From a bacterium (GTDB lineage: Bacteria > Gemmatimonadota > Gemmatimonadetes > Longimicrobiales > RSA9), in the NCBI GenBank assembly GCA_003242735.1, contig QGVH01000032.1, forward strand, positions 1 to 41,618: DNA of 41,618 bases, given 5' to 3'. The position numbers and the translations under genes were made by a program. Below, piece by piece: positions 1 through 7,502 of the stretch. Each line of letters opens with the position of its first letter. Position 1 is the first letter of the stretch. The notes beneath the pieces were generated by a model that was not told where the DNA came from, did no database searches, and was given only the letters and a program-made list of their open reading frames with translations.

Positions 1-558
1 GGCGAGGAGACCGTCAAGCAGATCCGCGACATGGGCGGCGAAGCCATCTTCGTGCGCACCGACGTGTCCAAGGAAGAGGACGTCAAGGCTATGGTGGAGG
101 CGGCCGAGAAGCAGTTCGGCGGCCTGGACTACGCCTTCAACAACGCGGGCATCGAAGGGCAGATGGCTCCGACCGCCGAGTACACGCTGGAGGTGTGGAA
201 CAAGGTCATCGGCATCAACTTGACCGGCGTCTGGCTGTGCATGCGCTACGAAATTCCCGTCATGCTGCGCCGGGGCGGCGGCGCCATCGTCAACACCGCG
301 TCGGGCGCCGGGCTCATCGGCTTCCCGGCCCTGCCGGCCTACGTGGCCAGTAAGCACGGCGTGGTCGGGCTCACGAAGTCGGTGGCCCTGGAGCTGGCGA
401 CCCGGGGCGTGCGGGTCAACGCCGTGTGCCCGGGGACGACCTGCACGCCGATGATCGAGTCGTTCGTGGCCGGCGCCCCCGAGATGGAGAAGCTGATGAC
501 GGCCAGCTCGCCGGTCGGCCGCATGGCCGAACCGGGCGAGGTGGCGGCCGCCATCACC
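1..558 (+). CDS. Short-chain dehydrogenase/reductase (SDR), both ends missing
   Basis: NAD(P)-dependent oxidoreductase of the classical SDR fold. The reading frame is already open at base 1, so the Rossmann glycine motif lies outside the window. Visible family landmarks are the NNAG structural motif (about base 142), the Ser of NTASGAG, and the YxxxK pair in AYVASKHG (about 340-356). The PG..TPM segment after beta-6 is also present. Homology stops abruptly after VGRMAEPGEVAAAI near base 555, where SDRs normally continue with about 30 more residues ending in a VDGG-type tail. The frame stays open to 1356, but that continuation is not SDR: first an IspH piece, then antisense of a FecR gene. The substrate cannot be inferred. 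The truncation is either a misassembly or a real deletion. Confidence 0.85.
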
Positions 559-636
559 GGCCGGTTCCCGGACGCGGTCGGCCCGCACACCGACGACATC
601 TGCTACGCCACCACCAATCGGCAGCGGGCCGTCGCC
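556..636 (+). pseudogene. IspH (HMB-PP reductase) internal fragment fused to the SDR frame
   Basis: About 27 codons in the same frame as the SDR read RFPDAVGPHTDDICYATTNR and neighbours. This is the hallmark segment of 4-hydroxy-3-methylbut-2-enyl diphosphate reductase, the last MEP-pathway enzyme, and includes the DDICYAT stretch whose Cys ligates the 4Fe-4S cluster (Cys197 in E. coli). Nothing before base ~553 or after ~636 belongs to IspH, so neither the N-terminal half nor the C-terminal 100 residues are present. An isolated fragment between truncated SDR and FecR genes cannot encode a working enzyme. I read it as a chimeric assembly join or recombination debris. Recognition rests on remembered family motifs. 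Confidence 0.7.
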
Positions 637-1374
637 GGCGTCGCCCGGCGGAGCCTGCTCCAGCCGCACACGGCCCTCGGCGACCACCACGGTCGTCATG
701 GAATCCGCGCCGTAGGCGCGCACGCCGAAGCGCGTGCCAAGCACCTCGACGACGCCTTGCGCGGTGTGCACGCGGAACGGCCGCCTGGGATCCGTCTCGA
801 CCTCGAAGTACGCGTTGCCGTCGAGGTACACGTCGCGAGACCCGCGGCCGAGCGAGGGCGTGAACCGGAGCTCGCTCTCCGCGCCCAGCAGCACCCGCGT
901 GCCATCGCTCAGGTAGACGGTGCCGGTCTGCGCCCTCTCCGTCGCGACCCGGTCCAGCGGCTCCGGGGCCCGGACCCGCGACGTCCACTCCACCATGCCC
1001 CACACGCCGCCCGCGGCCACCAGCAGCACGGCCGCGACCCGACCCAGCAGCCACGCCACCCGAGGCGGCCGGCCACCACTCGCCCGCCGGCCGGGCCCAT
1101 CGACCACCGACGGCCGTGGGCGCCCCTCTTCGCCGGACGACGGCGGCACCAGCCGGGCCCTCACCGCCTTCCACGCGGCGCGCGAGTCCCACGGCGACCG
1201 CGCCGCCCCGGCCGCCTGCCAGGCGCGGCGCAGCGCATCGACTTCCTTCGCAATGGCGTCGTCCTCCGCCATGCGCGCCTCCAGCCGCGCCACCTCCTCC
1301 GGCGCGGCCTCGCCGGCCACGTAGCGGGCGACGAGCCGATCGAGCTCTTCAGGTGACATCGCGTCGTTTCCCAT
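637..1374 (-). CDS. FecR-family anti-sigma factor, C-terminus lost
   Basis: Inner-membrane anti-sigma regulator of the FecI/FecR type, which transmits an outer-membrane receptor signal to an ECF sigma factor. The start at 1374 (MGNDAMSPEEL) has an AGGAG box just upstream. An acidic helical N-terminus of the DUF4880 kind covers residues 8-55, a membrane helix spans about 107-125 (VAWLLGRVAAVLLVAAGGVW), and the FecR domain starts near 148 (GTVYLSDGTRVLLG, then DVYLDGNAYFEV and VLGTRFGVRAY). Recognisable sequence ends at VAEGRVRLEQAPPG, about residue 244. A complete protein should have roughly 80-120 more residues. The frame then runs antisense through the IspH and SDR pieces with no stop seen before the left edge, so the true C-terminus is missing. 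The cognate sigma gene is at 1813-2463. Confidence 0.85.
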
Positions 1375-1812
1375 GGCTCCTGTCCGGTATAGACGCACGA
1401 CTCGCCGACTACCGGGACAAGGCCCTCGAGCCTGCCGGCCGTGGAGCGGAATCGGACGCCCGATGCCGCCCGGCGTCGTGGCAATCGGAGCGGCCTGGTG
1501 CGCTGATGATGCGGAGGAGATCACCACCGGGAGGCGGGCACGGCGGTGTGACGCCCCGTGCGCGGGTGCGGTGGAAAGAGATGACGATCCGCCGGCGGGC
1601 ACGGCGGTGTGATGGCCCGCGGGTGGGTCGCGTGCTGGCGGGTCGAGCCGGGCTGAGGCGGGCTACCCGTTCGCGGCCGCCCGACGTATCGCCGGTCGGG
1701 CAGCCGCAGCCGCCATCGCCAGGCCGATCAATCCGGATTCCGTGCAGGGGCAGGAACAGCTCCGGCGTCGCGGCGTTCCGCTCGCCATGTCGCCGGGCGC
1801 ATCAGGGCGAGC
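1375..1812. other. Spacer between sigma and FecR genes, no gene seen
   Basis: These 438 bases separate an ECF sigma gene from its presumed FecR partner; such pairs are usually adjacent. No convincing coding frame was seen on either strand. The stretch holds a 19-bp direct repeat, listed separately. A CTATACC-containing patch just upstream of the FecR start (about 1385-1395, minus strand) could be part of a promoter. Confidence 0.5.
1533..1612. repeat. 19-bp direct repeat, two copies
   Basis: The sequence GGCGGGCACGGCGGTGTGA occurs at 1533-1551 and again at 1594-1612, with starts 61 bp apart. Both copies lie in the noncoding spacer between the sigma and FecR genes, so protein constraint does not explain the identity. 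Function unknown. Confidence 0.7.
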
Positions 1813-2463
1813 TCAGGACAGGCAGCGGCGCGCCAGCTCGAGGACGGGTGAGAGCGCGGCAGACAGGACTAGGTACGGCCCCAGCCGGGTGCGCAGGTGC
1901 TTGAGGGCGCGCGAGATCTGCGTCTCGACCGTGCTGACCGCGACGTCCAGCGCGTGCGCGATCTCGGAGTACGACAGCCCCTCGCGACGACTCATCAGGA
2001 AGATCAGGCGACAACGCTCCGGCAGCTCGTCGATGGCCCGCTGCACGGCCTCGGCGAGCTCGTGGGCGTGCACCTCGACGGTGAGGGTCTCATCCCGCGG
2101 CTCGGATGCGTCCGCCGCCATCTCCCGCGCCGCGCTCCGCGCCACGCGCCGGTGGCGCAGATAACTGTACGCGCGATTGCGCGCCGTCGTGTACAGGTAG
2201 GAGATCGCCATCTGCACCGGTGCGCGGGTATGCCGCTCCCACAGGCTGACGAACGCGTCCTGTGCCAGCTCTTCCGCCACGTGCGGGAGCCCCACGATGT
2301 GCCGGATGTATTCGCAGAGCGCGCCGTAGTGCTCGTGGAAGAACGCCTCGAAGTTGGCGAGGTCGTCCGACGGCGGTTCTTGCGCGCGCCGGTCCCCTCC
2401 CCCGGGCCGCGCCGGTACGGGGTCGCGGAAAGGCTTCGCCACTCGATCGGGCCGTTCGGGCAT
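1813..2463 (-). CDS. FecI-like ECF RNA polymerase sigma factor
   Basis: Alternative sigma factor of the sigma-70 extracytoplasmic-function group, expected to be held inactive by the FecR protein encoded downstream. Region 2 covers residues 37-108: FEAFFHEHYGALCEYI, then the helix EELAQDAFVSLWER and the -10-binding segment SYLYTTARNRAYSYLRHRR. Region 4 covers about 135-195 with the helix-turn-helix GLSYSEIAHALDVAVSTVE. At 216 residues it is slightly longer than the usual 170-200. The excess is an Arg/Pro-rich N-terminus, so translation may start later; no clear ribosome site precedes 2463 and a GTG lies at codon 8. The short hydrophobic tail after region 4 is atypical. A sigma/FecR pair usually controls a TonB-dependent receptor; the one in this window lies 28 kb away, so a link is speculative. 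Confidence 0.9.
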   Translation of the reverse strand: MPERPDRVAKPFRDPVPARPGGGDRRAQEPPSDDLANFEAFFHEHYGALCEYIRHIVGLPHVAEELAQDAFVSLWERHTRAPVQMAISYLYTTARNRAYSYLRHRRVARSAAREMAADASEPRDETLTVEVHAHELAEAVQRAIDELPERCRLIFLMSRREGLSYSEIAHALDVAVSTVETQISRALKHLRTRLGPYLVLSAALSPVLELARRCLS

Positions 2464-2623
2464 ACGGACCGGTCAGGGGATGGGCGCTTCGGCGCGCGGG
2501 CTCGTCGTGCGTAAAGGGGAGTGGCCCGACAAGCTAGCGCGCGGCGGGACGAGACGCAAGGAAGCGAACGACGCGCGGCCGCTCGACCGCATTCCATGCC
2601 CACGCCCTCGGCCACCGCGCCGC

Positions 2624-3820
2624 TCACCGCCCCGCCATGACCAGCGCAGAGTAGCTCCCGTACTCGCCTCGCCTCCACGCCTCCACGAAATCGCCCATGT
2701 CCTGCAGGAGCTGCGTGCTGTAGTAGCCGGGCACGGTGGCCGGATGCCCAGTGCGGCCGCGATTGAAGTAGCTGCGCACGATGACGGCGCCGTCCGCCCG
2801 CGGCAGCCCGGCGACCGTCCGGGCAAAGCGGTCGAAGACGCCGTCCATCATCAGGTAGAACTCGACGTTCGACGTGTAGAACGCAACGACACGCTCGCCA
2901 CGCCGCTCGATCTCGCGCCCGACCGCCGCGAGCGCGTGCGGCCCCGCGAAGTCCCCCACCACCGGGATCACCAGGTTCCGCTCCTGCATCTCCTTCACGA
3001 AGCGGAAGTCTTCGGCGCTCGCCAGGTAGTTCGCGTACAGGCCCGTGCGGTCCCGCTCGAGCAGGAGCTGCCGGTACGTCGGGTAGTAGAACTGCGGCCG
3101 CCGGCCGTGACTGGTGAAGCGGATGTCCGGCCCCGCCTCGATGAAGCTGCGGTGGATGAAGTCGATCCGCTCGAGGTCCGCCGCCGAGAGCGGCACGCCG
3201 AGCGCCTGCACGCGGCCCTGCACGGCGCGCAGCGCGCGCTCCCTGCTCTCCGGCGTCACCGCCGCCGCGTCGAGCCGCTCGACCAGCGTCTCGATCCCGG
3301 CATGCGCCTCATCGTAGCCCGCGCCGTCCACCTCCCGCCCGAACAGCAGCCCGAGGTACGTCAGCCGGTCCGGCGAGAGCTCGAACAGCGCCTTGAAGAA
3401 AAGGTGCTGGAGCATGTTGTCCCGCCGGATGTCCAGGATGAACGCGATCGTCGGACGCAGCGCGGCGATGTACGAGAAGTTCTGGTCCGGCCCCACCCCG
3501 ATGTACGCGCCCCCCCGACCGCGCAGCTCCCGCAGGTCCTGCGCGACGTGCAGGTACGACGCCTCGTTCGAGATCAGGTTGTCCGTGTCGAAGTAGCCGC
3601 CGGGCTCGGAGAGCTCCGCGATGAGGCGGGCGAACGTGCTGTCCGGGAGCGGCGCCGCAGGCGCCAGCGCCGCAGCAGCGGCCGCTTCCCTCGGGGGCTG
3701 CGGCACCGCGCCGTCCGCCCGCCGCCCGTCGCACGCGGCGACGACGGCCGCCGCCAGCAGCGCGCCGGCGAGCCACGCTCGCGCCGTGGATCGGGAGGAA
3801 AGGCCCAGCTCTCCAGGCAT
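2624..3820 (-). CDS. Exported lipoprotein, possibly LIC_10091-like
   Basis: Predicted 398-residue lipoprotein. I chose the ATG at 3820 because it gives a proper type II signal: Arg-containing N-region, hydrophobic LAGALLAAAVVAAC, and Cys30 as lipidation site. The frame opens further upstream but that part is Arg/Pro-rich and unlike a protein. The mature region has conserved-looking segments: GGYFDTDNLISNEASY, AYIGVGPDQNFSYIAALRP, then AFILDIRRDNMLQHLFFKAL, and near the end VVAFYTSNVEFYLM. These recall the LIC_10091-type family of Leptospira and related bacteria, thought to have a methyltransferase-like Rossmann fold; I make that link from memory and no activity is established. The ATG lies about 210 bp from a divergent lipoprotein gene at 4029, so the interval should contain back-to-back promoters. 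Confidence 0.6.
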   Translation of the reverse strand: MPGELGLSSRSTARAWLAGALLAAAVVAACDGRRADGAVPQPPREAAAAAALAPAAPLPDSTFARLIAELSEPGGYFDTDNLISNEASYLHVAQDLRELRGRGGAYIGVGPDQNFSYIAALRPTIAFILDIRRDNMLQHLFFKALFELSPDRLTYLGLLFGREVDGAGYDEAHAGIETLVERLDAAAVTPESRERALRAVQGRVQALGVPLSAADLERIDFIHRSFIEAGPDIRFTSHGRRPQFYYPTYRQLLLERDRTGLYANYLASAEDFRFVKEMQERNLVIPVVGDFAGPHALAAVGREIERRGERVVAFYTSNVEFYLMMDGVFDRFARTVAGLPRADGAVIVRSYFNRGRTGHPATVPGYYSTQLLQDMGDFVEAWRRGEYGSYSALVMAGR

Positions 3821-4028
3821 CGTGTCCGTCCCCGGCCAGGGTGGGAGACCGTCTCGCAACGTAACACGCCCAGGCCGCCGGCTCCAGCACCGGGCCGGCA
3901 CTCCTACGGACCAGCGCCGAGGCACACGCCTTGCGTAGCGCCCCGGGTACGCCCCAACGAGACAGACCGGGCTGCCGCGCCGTTTCCGCGGCTTCCGTTC
4001 GGACCCCGTTGATGAAAGGACGAAGTCC

Positions 4029-4949
4029 ATGGAGCGCACCGTTGGGTTCGCCCGCATTCTCGGGCTCGCGGTCCTGCCCTGCTTCCTGGCGGCCTGCGGC
4101 CCTTCGTCCGACGTGCGGCAACAGCTCGCTCAGCTCGAAGCCGTGTCCGCCGAGAAGGACAGCCTCCTGCTCCAGGTGGCGGAGAACGCCCGGCTCATGA
4201 GCGACATCGCCGCTGAAATCGCCCGCGTCCAGACGCCCCGCACCGCCACCGTCGGCGGGCAGGAGCCCACGCCCATCGCCATCACGCGGGAGAACCTCCT
4301 CGAGAACATCCAGCAGCTCACGGCTCGGCTCGAGGAGAGCGAGAAGCGCCTCGCGGAGAGCGAACAGCGGATCCGGACGCTCACCCGCGAGTCGCAATCC
4401 GCCCAGGCCCGTCTCGCCGAATTCCGGAAGACGATCCAGGGGCTCCAGGCCACCATCGAGAACCAGAAGCAGACCATCGCCATGTTGACCGAGCAGGTCA
4501 ACGCGCTCCAGGAGGAGAACGTCCGGCTCGCCGAGGAGAACCGGCAACTGGCGCTGGAGAAGTCGGCGCTGGAGCAGACGCTGAGCGAGATCGAGGAACG
4601 CGAGAGCACGGTCTACTACGTCGTCGGGACCAAAGAGGAGCTCCTCCGGCGCGGCCTGGTCACCGAGGAGGGCGGCAGCCGGGTGCTCTTCATCTTCGGC
4701 AAGCGCGGCAAGACGCTCGTGCCCTCCCGGGTCCTCGACCTGACCCAGTTCACCGCGGTGGACAAGCGCGTGTGGACGGAGTTCCAGCTCCCGCGGCCCG
4801 ACAAGGCGTATCGCATCGTCACCCGCCAGGACCTCTCCGCTCTGGCCGAGCCCGCGGACGAGGACGGGACGATCCGCGGCGCGCTGCGCATCGCCGACCC
4901 GGACCGCTTCTGGGCTCACCAGAAGTACCTGATCCTGGTCGAGAGCTGA
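4029..4949 (+). CDS. Coiled-coil lipoprotein
   Basis: 306-residue lipoprotein with signal sequence and lipobox FLAAC (Cys23). Residues about 30-195 are a long helical coiled coil rich in Gln, Glu and Leu (examples QQLTARLEESEKRLAESEQ and EENVRLAEENRQLALEKSAL). A compact C-terminal domain follows from about 193, beginning STVYYVVGTKEELLRRGLV and including FGKRGKTLVPSRVLDL. The same layout, lipidated coiled coil followed by a YYVVGTKKEL-type domain, is common in Bacteroidota lipoproteins, some annotated as Cbp1-like collagen-binding adhesins; that name should not be taken as function here. It probably sits in the periplasm or outer membrane as an elongated spacer. It is transcribed away from the 3820 lipoprotein. 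A GC-rich palindrome follows the stop. Confidence 0.7.
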   Translation: MERTVGFARILGLAVLPCFLAACGPSSDVRQQLAQLEAVSAEKDSLLLQVAENARLMSDIAAEIARVQTPRTATVGGQEPTPIAITRENLLENIQQLTARLEESEKRLAESEQRIRTLTRESQSAQARLAEFRKTIQGLQATIENQKQTIAMLTEQVNALQEENVRLAEENRQLALEKSALEQTLSEIEERESTVYYVVGTKEELLRRGLVTEEGGSRVLFIFGKRGKTLVPSRVLDLTQFTAVDKRVWTEFQLPRPDKAYRIVTRQDLSALAEPADEDGTIRGALRIADPDRFWAHQKYLILVES

Positions 4950-4985
4950 ACGGCGCCTGGGCTGACGCTCGTCGGTCGGCGCACC

Positions 4986-5007
4986 GCGCGCCCGCCGGCG
5001 AGCGCGC
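4986..5007 (+). terminator. GC-rich palindrome after the coiled-coil lipoprotein
   Basis: GCGCGC arms (4986-4991 and 5002-5007) flank a self-complementary CGCCGGCG core, followed by CTTCC. It lies about 40 bp past the stop at 4949. The U-tract is poor, so this is only a candidate terminator. Confidence 0.35.
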
Positions 5008-5095
5008 CTTCCCCGCTGCGCCTCGTGCCAGCCCGACCCAGCGGCTGGCGCCTCGTTTTCTCGACCTCGCCAACGACCTCTCGACACCGCCAGCT

Positions 5096-5124
5096 AGTTC
5101 CTACGTTTTATTGGGAGTTCGTAG
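5096..5124. promoter_or_regulatory. Operator-like repeat upstream of the BlaR/BlaI region
   Basis: An AT-rich island in GC-rich DNA. CTACG (5101-5105) and CGTAG (5120-5124) form an inverted repeat around TTTTATTGGGAGTT. Overlapping it, AGTTCCTA (5096) and AGTTCGTA (5116) are near-identical direct repeats 20 bp apart, about two helical turns. BlaI-family dimers bind short palindromes overlapping promoters, and a BlaI gene lies 0.8 kb downstream, so this may be its operator. No experimental consensus for this lineage is known to me. Confidence 0.4.
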
Positions 5125-5230
5125 AAGGCGCGACGACCTCCGCGGCACGCCTCGGCCCAGCAGCGTACGAACCGCCGGGGCCGATTCCCGGCGACGCCGG
5201 GTCCGACGCTCGTGCTCGGAGGAGGCCCCC

Positions 5231-5797
5231 GTGACCCGGTGGATCGCGTACAGCGTCGGCGTGGCCCTACTGCTGGGCGCCGCCGCCTGGGCGGCCGAAG
5301 CGGCGCTTCGCGCCGTGGGGAGGCCCGCGCGCGGCGGCGAGCGCCGGCGTCGCGGCGCCCGCGCTGATCGCCGCGGTGTGCGCGGAGTCGCCCGCGGAGC
5401 CGGAGGTCAGGGCCAACGCCGCCGAGCCGCCCGCCATGAGCGTGGCCGAGGGCCAGACGAGTCCTTTCGATGCAGTGCCGTCCAGTCACGCCCTGGACTC
5501 TTCCCGGATCCGTCTGCTGGCCGCATTGCCAGCCCATGCGGATGAGCCGTTCTTCAGCGGACAACGCGCGGTGAACGGGGTGATCAACGCGGAAATCACG
5601 TCCGAGCAGATCCCGATCTGCGCGGACCGGTGTACCTGATGCGCATCGAAGGCACGGAGAGCGTGTGGATCGAGGGCGGCAAGATCCGCTTCGGAACCAA
5701 CCGCATCACCGTGATGCTGGCTCCCGGCGTCCTCCGCCGGCTCGGCTCGGAGGGCGGCTGGACGTTGGAGGCAGGCTCGCTGATCCTCGAACGGTGA
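5231..5797 (+). pseudogene. Degenerate BlaR1/M56-like membrane gene
   Basis: A GTG at 5231 follows a good GGAGGAGG site and encodes TRWIAYSVGVALLLGAAAWA, a first membrane helix typical of M56/BlaR1 antirepressor peptidases, then ALRAVGRPAR. M56 proteins normally continue with a Trp-containing helix. Here the frame drifts into Arg/Gly-rich nonsense, while the next frame continues plausibly (ALIAAVCAESPAEPEVRANA, 5376-5639) to a stop. The original frame resumes at about 5630 (VYLMRIEGTESVWIEGGKIR) and stops at 5797. Two compensating frame changes and a total length near 190 codons mean the HExxH metalloprotease core is absent. It could instead be sequencing error in a short, unrelated membrane protein; the 52-codon ORF from ATG 5639 could also stand alone. 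Intact partners of BlaI are usually adjacent to it, as this remnant is. Confidence 0.5.
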
Positions 5798-5894
5798 GAA
5801 GCGCGCGGCAGAACGCGTGCGGCGCGCCGACGAGGAGCGCCGGCGCCACCGCGCCGCGCCCCTCCGTATCGTCGATTCCCATACTCCGACGGAG

Positions 5895-6275
5895 ATGCCG
5901 GAGCCGCGATTCACCAACCGCGAGCTGGACATCATGAGCGTGCTGTGGGAGCTGGGCGAGGCGACCGTGGCCGAGGTGCGCGATGCGCTGGGCGAGGACA
6001 TCGCCTACACCACGGTCCAGACGCAGCTCCGATTGCTCGAGCTGAAGGGCGCGGTCGCGCACCGCAAGGAAGGGCGCCAGTACGTCCACCGCGCGAAGGT
6101 CGCGCCCGAGGCCGCAGGTAAGGGCCTACTGGACCGCATCCTCCGCCGCATCTACCAGGACTCGCCGCTCAAGCTCATGACCCACCTGGTCTCGGACCTC
6201 GACATCCCCGAGGACGAACTCCGCGCGATGCGCGACCTGCTCGAGGAGCGCTTGCGGAAGCAACGCGAGGAATGA
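5895..6275 (+). CDS. BlaI/MecI/CopY-family transcriptional repressor
   Basis: 126-residue winged-helix repressor. ATG 5895 is preferred over the upstream ATG at 5817 because the family consensus begins right after it: FTNRELDIMSVLWELGEATV. The recognition helix region reads IAYTTVQTQLRLLELKGAV, followed by the wing HRKEGRQYVHRA; the C-terminal helices (about 80-126) form the dimerisation part, ending in the Glu/Arg-rich LLEERLRKQREE. Family members repress a membrane sensor-protease of the M56/BlaR1 type and its targets, and are inactivated by cleavage. Here the neighbouring M56 gene looks broken, so the repressor may be an orphan or may answer to a sensor elsewhere. The target could be antibiotic response or envelope maintenance; the sequence does not say. 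Confidence 0.92.
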   Translation: MPEPRFTNRELDIMSVLWELGEATVAEVRDALGEDIAYTTVQTQLRLLELKGAVAHRKEGRQYVHRAKVAPEAAGKGLLDRILRRIYQDSPLKLMTHLVSDLDIPEDELRAMRDLLEERLRKQREE

Positions 6276-6577
6276 GGACGCAGGCGCGAGCGGGCCTCAC
6301 GCCGACCCGCTGCACCTGCGAAGCCGGTGGGGCGGAGGGTTCGACGGTGTCTTCGCCCGGATCCCTTCGACCTCCGCCAGCACCTCGCCGGTCTCGCCGC
6401 CGTAACCGCGGCCCATGATGGGCCCACTCTCATCGGCGCGCGGCTCGTGCGGCTTGCGCCCTCCGCCAGCGTGTCGTGGTCCGAGATGGCCGGGAAGTGG
6501 TGGCCGGCGCGGCGGTACCCGTCCACGATCATCTCGGGGCCGTGGCGGCTCCGTCATCGCGCCTCCCCCGGTCCTGG
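6276..6577. other. Convergent spacer after BlaI with gene debris
   Basis: 302 bases between the BlaI stop and the DUF4019 stop. No intact gene was seen. A PHP-domain fragment lies on the minus strand inside it, listed separately. Confidence 0.5.
6455..6541 (-). pseudogene. PHP-domain fragment
   Basis: The minus strand encodes PEMIVDGYRRAGHHFPAISD followed by HDTLAEG. This matches the second motif block of PHP-family metal-dependent phosphoesterases, in which a helix leads into a strand ending ISDHDT with metal-binding Asp-His. An in-frame stop lies shortly upstream, and downstream the frame turns into Arg/Ser-rich noise. Neither the preceding HxH motif nor later metal ligands are found nearby. 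It is therefore a short remnant, not a working gene. The match spans only about 27 residues, so coincidence cannot be excluded. Confidence 0.4.
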
Positions 6578-6940
6578 TCACCGGATGTAGTAGCCCGACA
6601 GCCGCCACTCCCCATCCGCCTCCCGCTGCATTGTCACCGTCTCCACCCCGTTCCGCTTGCGTTCGAACGTCGTGGCGTATTCCAGGACGACGTACTCCCC
6701 GTCAGGTGCGCCGGGCAGCTCCGTCGTGTACGTGCCGGACCGGAACGTCCGCGACACCGCCCTACCCACCGGGAGCTGCGCGCGCTCCAGCGACTCCCGC
6801 CACTTCTCCTCGCTCACCATGCGTCGGAACAGCTCCGATGCCCGGCGCCACGCCTCATGGGCGTCCCCTCTGTCCACCCACGCCAGCCACGCCTCGGCCG
6901 CCGCTCGCGCCTCGTCCACCTGCCCGTCGTGTTCGTTCAT
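6578..6940 (-). CDS. DUF4019-like small protein
   Basis: 120-residue protein. ATG 6940 has a GGAGGTG box six bases upstream; the frame continues further upstream only as low-complexity Arg/Ala/Gly. The pattern is that of DUF4019: N-terminal helix with AAAEAWLAWVDRGDAHEAWR, then SELFRRMVSEEKWRESLERA, and a beta-rich second half RTFRSGTYTTELPGAPDGEY, ending ADGEWRLSGYYIR. DUF4019 proteins have a cystatin/NTF2-like fold and unknown function. Most carry a signal peptide; this one appears not to, so it may be cytoplasmic. It is transcribed divergently from the sigma-HNH fusion gene, with 575 bp between them. Confidence 0.75.
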   Translation of the reverse strand: MNEHDGQVDEARAAAEAWLAWVDRGDAHEAWRRASELFRRMVSEEKWRESLERAQLPVGRAVSRTFRSGTYTTELPGAPDGEYVVLEYATTFERKRNGVETVTMQREADGEWRLSGYYIR

Positions 6941-7249
6941 GGCGCACCTCCAGCGGTGCTGGCCACATAAGCGCGTCCGGACGGCCCGTGTCAAGCGCCG
7001 CGGCCCCCACACGGCCCGGGCCGCCGTGCGCCGCCCCGCTGCCGCGCGCCCGGGCGCCGGGGCTCGGTCCCGAGGCGCCCGCGCGCCGCTCGGGACCACG
7101 GCCGCGGATCCCGTCCCCGCTTCGCCGCCTGCCGATCGCCCCCGCGTCCCACCCGACTCCGCGCCGTCGCCCGCCTTCACGGACCGCATTCTGACGCATC
7201 GCCTAAGTCATTGCAGCGCATAGCGTAGCCTGATTCTTGCATACACAGT

Positions 7250-7267
7250 GTGTACTCCCCAGTACAC
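7250..7267. promoter_or_regulatory. Perfect 7-bp inverted repeat, operator candidate
   Basis: GTGTACT-CCCC-AGTACAC is a perfect inverted repeat. Just before it, ATACAC-A-GTGTGT (7241-7253) is a second, nearly perfect one sharing bases with the first. They lie about 250 bp upstream of the sigma-HNH start and 310 bp upstream of the divergent DUF4019 start. The shape suits a dimeric repressor. The site does not match classical LexA boxes. Confidence 0.5.
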
Positions 7268-7483
7268 GCGTACTCCGCGCCACGGGTCGGGCCATCCGGG
7301 GGCTGCGTGATCCGGACGGCCTTGGCGCGCGTCCGCGCGCAGCCGCGCGTCCGGGCCACGCCCCGGGCGCGGCCAGCGACCGCCGCGGCGCGGAGCGACG
7401 TGGACCAGCAACGTGAGGAGGCGCACACCCGTTTCCGTCGAAGACGACGAACGCAGCCAGCACACTCCGCGGGCCGGAACGGC

Positions 7484-7502
7484 CCGAAACCCGGTTTTTC
7501 GG
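7484..7502 (+). promoter_or_regulatory. Hairpin just upstream of the sigma-HNH start
   Basis: CCGAAAC-CCGG-TTTTTCGG can fold with one bulged base and ends 13 bases before ATG 7516, where a ribosome site would be expected. No Shine-Dalgarno sequence is visible between the hairpin and the start. It could limit translation initiation. Confidence 0.35.

Noticed and set aside
1116..1904. 262-codon plus-strand frame over the FecR start and spacer
   Set aside because: Arg/Pro-rich composition, no motif, and it overlaps the FecR gene with its good ribosome site on the other strand.
7250..7267. Possible LexA box
   Set aside because: GTGTACT-CCCC-AGTACAC matches neither the CTGT-N8-ACAG nor the GAAC-N4-GTTC pattern, so it is listed only as an unnamed operator candidate.
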